Shown here: piece by piece, positions 1 to 5,661 of the stretch
Layout of the letters: each line of letters starts with the position of its first letter
Numbering within the stretch: position 1 is the stretch's first letter
Assembly (NCBI GenBank): GCA_964472465.1
Contig: CAYYLW010000149.1
Coordinates: forward strand, 1-6,277
Source of the DNA: JAAYCI01 sp964472465
Lineage (GTDB): Bacteria; Bacillota; Clostridia; Oscillospirales; Ruminococcaceae
Length of the DNA: 6,277 nt
Direction: 5' to 3'
Position numbers and translations under genes: made by a program
The notes under the pieces: generated by a model
Database searches by the model: none
The model's input: the letters and a program-made list of their open reading frames with translations, nothing else
Told to the model about the DNA's origin: nothing

Positions 1-271
1 AGGTGTTGTACATCTGGTAGCACATCACGGCCGTCATCATAAAGTTTTGGTCGATTGGATGCAGGGTTGCCGGCTCCCCTCCTGCCGCAATAATCAAATC
101 CGTTCTACCGGAGCCGCCGCCGGCTTCGGTGCCAGAGGCAGTGGCAGCGCTTCCCGCTTTTGAAGCGCCGGACGATGGGGTGGCAGCGCCACCGCCACAG
201 GCCGCAAAACTGGTACAGAGCAGTATGCCGGCCAGGAGCAAGCACAAATGTTTTATCCGCTTTTTTTGCAT
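1..271 (-). CDS. ABC transporter substrate-binding lipoprotein, family 5 (peptide/nickel type), 5' part only
   Basis: Only the first 90 residues are present; the gene continues past the left edge. It begins with a lipoprotein signal peptide: basic residues MQKKRIKH, a hydrophobic stretch LCLLLAGILL, and a lipobox SFAAC with the lipidated Cys at residue 25. A flexible Gly/Ala/Ser/Thr linker of about 30 residues follows. The mature domain starts DLIIAAGGEPATLHPID and continues to CYQMYNT, which resembles the N-terminus of family 5 solute-binding proteins (DppA/OppA/NikA type). The ATG at 269-271 has an SD-like GGAAGGG about seven bases upstream. The protein would sit outside the membrane and deliver an oligopeptide-like ligand to a permease not seen here. 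It lies 112 bp downstream of the amidohydrolase on the same strand, so co-transcription is likely. The substrate cannot be read from this fragment. Confidence 0.85.
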   Translation of the reverse strand, partial: MQKKRIKHLCLLLAGILLCTSFAACGGGAATPSSGASKAGSAATASGTEAGGGSGRTDLIIAAGGEPATLHPIDQNFMMTAVMCYQMYNT

Positions 272-383
272 GAAATTCCCTTCCTTCTCTTTTCAAAATA
301 ATATGGATATACGGCTTTTACAGGATGTACACCTATTCCATTTCATCCCCCCAGGTACATGTTTTACGGTTTTTCTGTTTCTC
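272..383 (-). other. Intergenic spacer between the amidohydrolase and the transporter lipoprotein
   Basis: These 112 bp contain the SD of the lipoprotein gene (near 279-290) and no convincing terminator. A weak bulged stem can form from ATGTAC and GTACAT (about 325-360), but no U-tract follows it. AT-rich hexamers such as TATTAT (298-303) have no matching -35 box at proper spacing. The absence of a terminator favours read-through from the amidohydrolase gene. Confidence 0.4.
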
Positions 384-2042
384 TCAGTGCTCCATTCCAA
401 AATAGAACGGCAAAAAGTACAGCCGCATCAGGGCACCTTGTAATGTGCACCCCGTTTTCACAAGGGCAGACTCTAACTTTTCCAGTTCAGCACTGGCGGC
501 ATAGGCATCTAAATCAGATAAACATCCCCCCAGCGGAAGAGAGAGCAAAGCCTCCACCACTCCCTCTATCACCACAAGCATAGAGCCGGCATGTTGATCT
601 GCTTCCTTAGCCGCCACAAGAAGATCCGATTGGCTGGCCCCGATGACACTAATGGCAGACCCCCCTTGTTCAAACGAAAGAGCCACGGCCCCTCTCTGAA
701 TGCCGGTACCCTTCACCAGTTTTTTATCCACCTTGCGTTTTCCAAAAGTAGGGTAACGCTCTATGCGGTAAAATGGCAATACATCCTCTTGTATGCACGC
801 TGGAAACTGGGCCTCTTCGGTTGCCAATTGCTTCGTACTGATTTGCACCGGTGTATGGTCACGCAAGGTATAGAAGCTTGCCTTGCACTCTTTCCCCTGG
901 AAAAGAAACTCCTCGGCCGAAAAACCATCAAGACCAGGCACAGCCTTTTTCTCTAGGGCCGCATAGTCGATGGAAAACGCGTAAGTTAACCGGTTATCTT
1001 CACACACCATGCGGCCATTTTGCATGACCTTTTCCACCCGAACTGTTTCCAGATTTTGTAAGAATACAATGTCGGCAAAACGCCCCGGGGTGATAGAGCC
1101 CACTTCTTGCTCTAGGCCAAAATGGCAGGCCGCGTTTAGCGTGGCAATTTTAATGGCCTTTGCGGCGGGCAAGCCCAGCTCTATGCTACGCTGTACCATG
1201 CTATCTATATGGCCGTTTTGAAATACCTCATGCACATAGACGTCATCGGCAGAAAACATCAGCTTATCTGTGGGGATATGGTTTTGTAAGCAGCCCGTAA
1301 TGATGGAATCCGCCGCATGGTATACGCCATTCATACGCACAATCTTAGACATCCCATACCGCATTCTATCCAAGGTTTCCTCAAAGGTATCCGTGTTGTG
1401 CTCATCGGCATAGCCCAAAATAGCAAAGGTGTCCAGTTCCTCCACGTTGCGCCGAATCACATGCCCTGAAATCACCTTGCCTTTCTGGCGCGCCTGGTAA
1501 ATTTTATCCAGTTCATCCGGTTTTGCTCCTTCCACCAGCGCCTGTGACATCTCCCCCAGTGCCACCGTGTTGTCCCAGCCCAGAATCTCCTCGGTGATAA
1601 ATTTGGGCGCCACTTTACCGGGCGCGGCCCAGTAACATCGGTAGGGCAGTCGTTCTGCGTCCTTCACCAGCACTTTAGTGCTCTCAAGGCCATTTAGCGC
1701 GGCGAAATCCAATATTTCGCACACCATGGAGGTGGTGCCCCTGGGAACAATCGCCTTGGCCAGTTCCGCCGGTGTAACAAGGGGAAAATCCAAATGAAAG
1801 TGTGCATCGATAAACCCTGGTATCGCGATTAAGCCTTTTCCGTCCATCACCTCTTTGGCCTTATGGCACGCATTTTTTTGTATAGATGCGATGCGGCCTT
1901 TATAGACAAGTATGTCACCTTCAAACACCGTCTCGGTAAATACATCCAATATCCGCAGATTGCGTACCAGCAGGTCTCCCTCTTTTCGTCCTTGAGATAC
2001 GGCCAAAAGTTCTTGCATCTGCTGTACACTCATTGAATTCAT
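384..2042 (-). CDS. Divergent adenine-deaminase-like metal-dependent amidohydrolase
   Basis: A 552-residue cytoplasmic enzyme of the amidohydrolase superfamily with the two-part layout of adenine deaminase: a metallo-TIM barrel (about residues 25-345) and an adenine-deaminase C-terminal domain (about 380-552). Visible metal-site residues are H81 and H83 (PGFIDAHFH), E164 (ALGEM), H194 (ISGH), H215 (YADEH) and D266/D267 (FSADD). The barrel ends with the usual ATLNAA and SITPGRFADIV. True adenine deaminases carry HxHxESS, DPHEIANV and, in the C-terminal domain, HDSHN. Here these positions read HFHLDFP, CEILDFAAL and SFEQGGSA. The fold and a hydrolytic or deaminating reaction are therefore well supported, but adenine as substrate is doubtful. 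The length is slightly below the family norm of roughly 570-600. The ATG at 2040-2042 follows a GAGG SD at about eight bases; Met4 is a weaker alternative. The gene lies 61 bp behind lacI and before the transporter lipoprotein, which suggests it acts on an imported compound. Confidence 0.85.
   Translation of the reverse strand: MNSMSVQQMQELLAVSQGRKEGDLLVRNLRILDVFTETVFEGDILVYKGRIASIQKNACHKAKEVMDGKGLIAIPGFIDAHFHLDFPLVTPAELAKAIVPRGTTSMVCEILDFAALNGLESTKVLVKDAERLPYRCYWAAPGKVAPKFITEEILGWDNTVALGEMSQALVEGAKPDELDKIYQARQKGKVISGHVIRRNVEELDTFAILGYADEHNTDTFEETLDRMRYGMSKIVRMNGVYHAADSIITGCLQNHIPTDKLMFSADDVYVHEVFQNGHIDSMVQRSIELGLPAAKAIKIATLNAACHFGLEQEVGSITPGRFADIVFLQNLETVRVEKVMQNGRMVCEDNRLTYAFSIDYAALEKKAVPGLDGFSAEEFLFQGKECKASFYTLRDHTPVQISTKQLATEEAQFPACIQEDVLPFYRIERYPTFGKRKVDKKLVKGTGIQRGAVALSFEQGGSAISVIGASQSDLLVAAKEADQHAGSMLVVIEGVVEALLSLPLGGCLSDLDAYAASAELEKLESALVKTGCTLQGALMRLYFLPFYFGMEH
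985..998. promoter_or_regulatory. Possible intragenic LacI-type operator
   Basis: GTTAACCGGTTATC contains the perfect 10-bp palindrome TAACCGGTTA (987-996) with a central CpG, typical of LacI-family operators. It lies inside the amidohydrolase gene, where it encodes part of NRLTY. It resembles the dyads at 2072-2085 and 3165-3178. It could be a secondary looping site or a chance match. Confidence 0.25.
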
Positions 2043-2071
2043 CCCTGCACCCTCATTTCACTTCCTGCATG

Positions 2072-2085
2072 ATAAACCGATTAAC
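2072..2085 (-). promoter_or_regulatory. Candidate LacI-family operator upstream of the amidohydrolase
   Basis: Read on the minus strand the site is GTTAATCGGTTTAT, in the 61-bp gap between lacI and the amidohydrolase, 30 bp ahead of its start codon. It matches the stronger dyad in front of lacI at 10 of 14 positions, including an identical left half. The palindrome itself is imperfect. No clear -35/-10 pair was found in the gap, so the site may act as a roadblock in an operon transcript or belong to a weak promoter. Confidence 0.35.
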
Positions 2086-2103
2086 TACACGATATAATGA
2101 CAA

Positions 2104-3135
2104 TTAGCTGGATTCTCTCTCTATCAAACGCGGGCGAATGGTGATGCTCTCCTGCGTTTTCTTTCTCTTTAATAAGCGCAACAGTGTTTCCGCACTTTGT
2201 TTTCCAATTTCCACATTGCATAAATCCAAACTGCTGAGAGAGGGCGTGGCCACCGTGGCAAAAAAGGTGTTACCAAAGCCCACAATGGCCAAATCATCCG
2301 GAATCCGCAACCCCTGCTTGAGCAGCTCTCGCATCACATACACAGCCAGCATCTCGTCTATGATAAAGAGTGCGTCCAACTTTTTTTCTTTCACACGGCG
2401 CACAATGTTGCCAATAAAGGCGGGACCCCCCTCAGGTGACGCTTCCCGGCCGGAAAAATCCAGACGCCCTTCTCTAAAAAACACATTTTCCCGGTCTATT
2501 TCCTCGCCAAACAGAACGTTGGCTTGCTCTAAATAGGACTCCATGTGCAAGATGGGCAGGTTGTGCTGAGAGGTGTAGGACACAATTCCCAATTTCTGGC
2601 GCCCCTTGCCGAATAGGTGCTGCGCCGCCATTCGGCCAGCTTCTTGATAGTCTGGATATACAATGGGTATGCCCGGGTACATACGGCTTTGGTTTACCAT
2701 CACCATGGGAATTTTGGCGTCTACAAAGCCATGAAGATAGGGGTGCTGGTCTTCCCTTCTCTGGTAGCCCACCACCATGGCGCCGTCGGCGCGGCTGGCA
2801 TATACCCTGCGAAAGCATGTTTCGTCTACGCCACGGTACTCGTCGGTTTGGTGGATGACCATGGAGTAGGATTCTTGTTCCAAAACGCTGTTGATGCCAG
2901 ACAAAATTTCCGGGTAGTAAAGATTGTTGATGGTAGGGAGAATAACAGCAATATTGCGTGTTTGATTGGTTTTGAGAGAGCGCGCCACACTGCTGGGCAC
3001 ATAGCCTAACTCTTGAATAGCGGCCTGCACACGGGCCTCTGTCTCGTGGCTGAGTGTGATTTTATTATTGAGATAGCGGGAGATGGTGCATGTGCTAACA
3101 TTGGCGAGCTCAGCAATCTCCCTGATATTACTCAT
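2104..3135 (-). CDS. LacI/GalR-family transcriptional regulator
   Basis: A 343-residue repressor of usual family length. The helix-turn-helix occupies about residues 3-22 (IREIAELANVSTCTISRYLN), and the hinge helix follows near 47-56 (PSSVARSLKT). The periplasmic-binding-protein-like effector domain starts at NIAVILPTINNLYYPEIL and includes the dimer-core signature DDLAIVGFGNT (280-290). Sugar-binding members, and PurR, usually have Asp in GFD/GYD; here it is Gly288, which suggests an unusual effector. The start ATG (3133-3135) gives the normal family N-terminus and follows AGAGAGG at a rather long spacing of about ten bases. It is the first gene of the probable minus-strand operon and most likely regulates itself and the amidohydrolase; a symmetric dyad lies 30 bp upstream of its start. 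Confidence 0.93.
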   Translation of the reverse strand: MSNIREIAELANVSTCTISRYLNNKITLSHETEARVQAAIQELGYVPSSVARSLKTNQTRNIAVILPTINNLYYPEILSGINSVLEQESYSMVIHQTDEYRGVDETCFRRVYASRADGAMVVGYQRREDQHPYLHGFVDAKIPMVMVNQSRMYPGIPIVYPDYQEAGRMAAQHLFGKGRQKLGIVSYTSQHNLPILHMESYLEQANVLFGEEIDRENVFFREGRLDFSGREASPEGGPAFIGNIVRRVKEKKLDALFIIDEMLAVYVMRELLKQGLRIPDDLAIVGFGNTFFATVATPSLSSLDLCNVEIGKQSAETLLRLLKRKKTQESITIRPRLIERESS

Positions 3136-3152
3136 GTGCAGTTATCCTCTCT

Positions 3153-3187
3153 GTTTACAAGCTGGTTAATTGATTAACTTCGTAAAC
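3153..3187 (-). other. Hairpin in the lacI leader, next to the SD
   Basis: In the minus-strand transcript GTTTACGAAG pairs with CTTGTAAAC (one bulged base). The GTTAAT/ATTAAC dyad lies inside and can extend the pairing. The structure ends one base before AGAGAGG, the SD of lacI, so it could affect translation. It overlaps the DNA operator, so RNA and DNA roles cannot be separated by sequence alone. Confidence 0.35.
3165..3178. promoter_or_regulatory. Operator-like dyad upstream of lacI
   Basis: GTTAAT-TG-ATTAAC has two perfect 6-bp arms around two bases, the size and symmetry of LacI-family operators. It lies 30 bp before the lacI start codon and about 120 bp after the predicted transcription start. 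Repression would therefore be by roadblock, or from a promoter not recognised here. It is the best candidate for autoregulation. Confidence 0.5.
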
Positions 3188-3240
3188 CCTATCCATCTGC
3201 CGCAAACATTCCTTCCAAACCACCAAATGAAAACGCATAA

Positions 3241-3271
3241 GCTGGCTGGGGAAGTTTACACACCCGCCAGC
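3241..3271 (-). other. Stable stem-loop in the lacI leader
   Basis: In the transcript GCTGGC pairs with GCCAGC and GGG with CCC, with one bulged A, giving nine base pairs around the 12-nt loop TGTGTAAACTTC. It lies about 30-60 nt after the predicted start. No U-tract follows, so it is not an intrinsic terminator. Its loop contains GTAAAC, complementary to GTTTAC in the downstream hairpin. Confidence 0.4.
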
Positions 3272-3306
3272 ACAATCCACAAAATTATGTGAATTCAATG
3301 GGTTTT

Positions 3307-3334
3307 ATTATACTGTTTTGAAATTGTTTGTCAA
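3307..3334 (-). promoter_or_regulatory. Sigma-A promoter for lacI and the downstream operon
   Basis: On the minus strand there is a perfect -35 TTGACA (3329-3334), a 16-bp spacer and a perfect -10 TATAAT (3307-3312). Transcription would start near 3300, leaving a leader of about 165 nt before lacI. With no visible terminator further on, it may drive lacI, the amidohydrolase and the transporter lipoprotein. Confidence 0.8.
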
Positions 3335-3397
3335 GCCATGTTTCTGTGCCTGGCCAATGGGCGCGCTTATATTCTGCCCAGGAATCCACGATTTTTC

Positions 3398-3426
3398 TTG
3401 CTTTTTGCCCCCACCGCCGCTATACT
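3398..3426 (+). promoter_or_regulatory. Promoter of the desulfidase-like gene
   Basis: TTGCTT (3398-3403) and TATACT (3421-3426) are separated by 17 bp, predicting a start near 3433 and a short leader of about 32 nt carrying a good SD (GAGGGAG, 3453-3459). The -10 agrees well with consensus; the -35 is only moderate. Confidence 0.55.
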
Positions 3427-3434
3427 GGGGGCAA
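3405..3434. repeat. 9-bp perfect inverted repeat straddling the -10 box
   Basis: TTGCCCCCA (3405-3413) and TGGGGGCAA (3426-3434) are exact reverse complements separated by 12 bp. The arm centres are 21 bp apart, about two helical turns, and the dyad encloses the -10 TATACT. This geometry suits a dimeric regulator that blocks or activates the promoter. It does not resemble the GTTAAT-type dyads, so a second regulator is implied. As RNA it would lack a terminator U-tract. Confidence 0.5.
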
Positions 3435-3464
3435 CAATTTCAGGTAAAGGAAGAGGGAGATTAG

Positions 3465-4763
3465 GTGCTCGAAAATGGCAAAATAGAATCATATATCGCT
3501 ATATTAAAAGAGGAGCTGGTGCTTGCCACCGGCTGCACAGAACCGATTTCAATTGCCTACGCGGCAGCCTTATTGGCAGAACTGCTGGGCGGCCCACCAG
3601 AAAGAATTGAGGCCTCTGTTTCTGGGAATATCCTAAAAAATGTAAAAAGTGTGGTGGTGCCGGGTACAGGCGGGCTGAAAGGAATTGGCGCGGCCATTGC
3701 CGCCGGTGTGGTGGCCGGTAAACCCCGCATGGAACTACAGGTAATTGCCCATATCCAACCAGAACAGCAAGCCGCCATTGAGACGTATGCAAACAACACA
3801 CCTTTGGATATTGTTTGCGCTGAAACACCTTATCTGTTAGATATAGTGCTGCGTGGCGTACGGGGGGAGCACAGCGCCAAAATACGCATTGCCAACCACC
3901 ACAGCAATGTTGTGTTGATGGAAAAGGACAATACGGTTTTACGGGAAAAACCTTTGGTGGTTTCCTCCGAGGATGGCCGGCAAGATAAGAGCCTTCTCAA
4001 TGTGCAGGATATTGTAGAGTTTGCCAACTGTGTGGATACCACCCTAGTGGCAGAATTACTGGATAGGCAAATTCAATACAACCAGGCCATCGCCGAGGAG
4101 GGCCTAGCAGGGAACTGGGGCGCCAACATCGGCTCTGTGCTGTTGCAGGAATATGGGGAAGATGTGCATAATAAGGCCAGAGCCTATGCGGCGGCTGGTT
4201 CCGACGCACGGATGAGCGGGTGTGAAATGCCTGTGGTTATCCTCTCTGGTTCCGGCAATCAGGGCATGACGGCCTCTCTGCCTGTGATATGCTTTGCCCG
4301 CCATCTCGGCGCCAGCCAAGAACAATTGTATCGCGCACTCTTGGTGTCCGACCTTGTCACCATTCACCAAAAAACCGGCATTGGACGGCTTTCTGCCTAC
4401 TGTGGCGCCGTGAGCGCCGGCGTGGGCGCAGGCGCCGGGGTGGCCTATCTGCTTGGGGGGGATTGTGAGGCCATTTCGCATACCATTGTGAACGCGGTTG
4501 CCATTCTCTCCGGTACTATTTGTGATGGTGCAAAGCCTTCCTGCGCCGCAAAAATTGCCGCCGCCGTAGACGCCGGGCTACTGGGGTACAGTATGTACCG
4601 GCACAACCAAGAGTTTAAAAGTGGCGATGGTATTGTAACCAAAGGGGTAGATAACACCATTCACAATGTGGGCCTGCTGGCAAGGGAGGGGATGCAGGAA
4701 ACCGACCGCACCATCCTGCAAATCATGACCCAACAGCCAGAAAACCCCCATCTCTGCCTATAA
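3465..4763 (+). CDS. UPF0597/CdsB-CyuA family protein, L-cysteine desulfidase-like (serine dehydratase alpha-like)
   Basis: A complete 432-residue enzyme of the UPF0597 (YhaM/CyuA) family, related to the alpha subunit of Fe-S L-serine dehydratases. The characterised function is cleavage of L-cysteine to pyruvate, ammonia and sulfide with a [4Fe-4S] cluster in the cytoplasm. Motifs seen are TGCTEP (C24), NILKNVKSVVVPGTGG (55-70), GSGNQGMTASLPV (262-274), a Gly-rich GAVSAGVGAGAG (314-325) and ICDGAKPSCAAKI (352-364). Cysteines 24, 313, 353 and 360 reproduce the 40- and 7-residue spacings I recall for the ligand cysteines of Methanocaldococcus jannaschii CdsB (25, 282, 322, 329). The GTG at 3465-3467 is chosen because GAGGGAG lies five bases ahead and the normal N-terminus follows. 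It diverges from lacI and has its own promoter. Cysteine is the likely substrate, but serine or a related amino acid cannot be excluded. Confidence 0.92.
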   Translation: MLENGKIESYIAILKEELVLATGCTEPISIAYAAALLAELLGGPPERIEASVSGNILKNVKSVVVPGTGGLKGIGAAIAAGVVAGKPRMELQVIAHIQPEQQAAIETYANNTPLDIVCAETPYLLDIVLRGVRGEHSAKIRIANHHSNVVLMEKDNTVLREKPLVVSSEDGRQDKSLLNVQDIVEFANCVDTTLVAELLDRQIQYNQAIAEEGLAGNWGANIGSVLLQEYGEDVHNKARAYAAAGSDARMSGCEMPVVILSGSGNQGMTASLPVICFARHLGASQEQLYRALLVSDLVTIHQKTGIGRLSAYCGAVSAGVGAGAGVAYLLGGDCEAISHTIVNAVAILSGTICDGAKPSCAAKIAAAVDAGLLGYSMYRHNQEFKSGDGIVTKGVDNTIHNVGLLAREGMQETDRTILQIMTQQPENPHLCL

Positions 4764-4780
4764 AAACCACCGCTTTGGCG

Positions 4781-4802
4781 CCAGCAAAGAAAGCCTTGCT
4801 GG
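4781..4802. other. Hairpin between convergent genes
   Basis: CCAGCAA (4781-4787) and TTGCTGG (4796-4802) form a 7-bp stem with an 8-base loop in the 79-bp gap between the convergent desulfidase-like and HAD genes. It could act as a weak two-way terminator. Neither side has an immediate U-tract: on the minus strand a TTTTT run appears only about 14 bases later. I do not call it an intrinsic terminator. Confidence 0.35.
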
Positions 4803-4842
4803 TATACTACCCTTCTCTTCGTGCCGAAGTGCTGGGCAGGGC

Positions 4843-5526
4843 TTACCGGAAAACAGTAGAAAGTTCTTTTAGAGAAGAGATACAGGCATCTGCGTTTGGC
4901 GCAGTGCCAATGGCAAAAGAGGACGAAGCCCGGCCAAGCAGTACCGTGAAAAAGCCGCAGCGTTTGGGGCCTGCAACGTCCTCGGCGGGGTCATTGCCCA
5001 CCCAGGCTAGCTGGCCCGCCTCTAGGTTCAAGGCCTCCACAATCCGCTTGTAAAAAGCCTCCTCCGGCTTATAGCAAGCCAGCATTTCCGAGCTAAAGTA
5101 CCCGTCCACCTCCAACCGGTTGTACCGCAGGTTCTGCCGCAAGGCCTCTGTATCTCCGTTGGAGCCAATGAAAATCCGGTGGGTCGTTTTCAGTTCCTCC
5201 AGCACTTCCTTCACTTCGGGGAATACCGGGCGATTGTACATGGATGCCAGCATCGATTGCACATCGCTGCCGGCATTTCGCAGAATGCCATAACGCCTGT
5301 ACATCTCGGCAAGGCCCATGGCAAACACATCTTTTTGGCACACGAAGGCTGTGCGGTTTTGGATGATGGTTTTGTGCAGCGCCTTCCACTCCCGATAAAA
5401 CAGCCCGGGGTCTAGCTGGCTTTGGCAGGCCTGCAAGATGCGCCGCGTGGCCTCTACCGAGCCTGTGCCCGTGTCAAACAGGGTGCCATAGGCGTCGAAC
5501 ACCACCCCTTGGATTCGTTGTCTCAT
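4843..5526 (-). CDS. HAD-superfamily hydrolase (haloacid dehalogenase/phosphatase type)
   Basis: A 227-residue cytoplasmic protein with all four HAD motifs. Motif I is VVFDAYGTLFD, with nucleophile Asp11; motif II is FIGSNGD with Ser122. Lys153 (CYKPEEAFY) and WVGNDPAEDVAG (Asp179, Asp183) supply motifs III and IV. A helical cap lies between about residues 18 and 100. DAYGT, with Tyr where phosphatases have a second Asp, is the pattern of 2-haloacid dehalogenases, whereas GNDPAED is phosphatase-like, so the reaction is unresolved. The ATG at 5524-5526 is chosen; a GTG immediately before it (5527-5529) is equally compatible with the SD AGGGAG. The gene has its own promoter and converges on the desulfidase-like gene, so a functional link with that cluster is unproven. 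Confidence 0.85.
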   Translation of the reverse strand: MRQRIQGVVFDAYGTLFDTGTGSVEATRRILQACQSQLDPGLFYREWKALHKTIIQNRTAFVCQKDVFAMGLAEMYRRYGILRNAGSDVQSMLASMYNRPVFPEVKEVLEELKTTHRIFIGSNGDTEALRQNLRYNRLEVDGYFSSEMLACYKPEEAFYKRIVEALNLEAGQLAWVGNDPAEDVAGPKRCGFFTVLLGRASSSFAIGTAPNADACISSLKELSTVFR

Positions 5527-5556
5527 CACTTCTCCGCTCCCTGTGGTTTTGCCTCT

Positions 5557-5584
5557 ATTATACAGGCTTTTGGGCGGGTCTCAA
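5557..5584 (-). promoter_or_regulatory. Sigma-A promoter for the HAD hydrolase
   Basis: On the minus strand TTGAGA (5579-5584), a 16-bp spacer and a perfect TATAAT (5557-5562) predict a start near 5550 and a leader of about 24 nt. A small inverted repeat, GCGGG (5574-5578) and CCCGC (5589-5593), flanks the -35 box and might be an operator. Confidence 0.75.
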
Positions 5585-5604
5585 AAGGCCCGCGAAAGGG
5601 TTAC

Positions 5605-5635
5605 AAAAAACCCTCTTCGCCCAGGGCCAAGAGGG
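5605..5635 (-). terminator. Intrinsic terminator after the unknown protein gene
   Basis: In the minus-strand transcript CCCTCTT pairs with AAGAGGG (5629-5635 and 5611-5617 on the plus strand) around an 11-base GC-rich loop, followed directly by six Us (5605-5610). It lies 27 bp beyond the stop codon of the upstream gene and just before the HAD promoter, so it separates the two transcription units. Confidence 0.9.
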
Positions 5636-5661
5636 AATATTTGCCAACGATAAGCACCCCG

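Larger units (their letters stand above)
3136..3464. other. Divergent regulatory region of 329 bp
   Basis: The stretch holds no gene that I can support. It contains a strong minus-strand promoter for lacI, a 165-nt lacI leader with two hairpins and an operator-like dyad, then a separate plus-strand promoter wrapped in a 9-bp inverted repeat for the desulfidase-like gene. The weaker palindrome CACAAAATTATGTG (3278-3291, six of seven pairs) lies just after the expected lacI transcription start. Confidence 0.7.

Noticed and set aside
105..296. Minus-strand frame beginning MKREGREFHAKKADK
   Set aside because: The frame starting at 271 gives a clear lipoprotein signal peptide and a family 5 binding-protein N-terminus; the other is a frame shadow.
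129..956. Open frames on the plus strand across the amidohydrolase and lipoprotein genes
   Set aside because: They lie opposite well-supported genes, have no plausible SD or family resemblance, and read as low-quality Ser/Pro/His-rich shadow translations.
3278..3291. Near-palindrome CACAAAATTATGTG as an operator
   Set aside because: AT-rich, one mismatch, and no second copy was seen in the window; not distinguishable from chance.
3136..3300. Purine riboswitch in the lacI leader
   Set aside because: Considered because of the adenine-deaminase-like gene, but the conserved purine-aptamer loop sequences and three-way junction are not present.
3309..3314. Plus-strand -10 TATACT overlapping the lacI promoter
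   Set aside because: No acceptable -35 hexamer lies 16-18 bp upstream, and the match is the by-product of the minus-strand TATAAT region.
4764..4842. Intrinsic terminator between the convergent genes
   Set aside because: The only good stem (4781-4802) has no U-tract directly after it on either strand.
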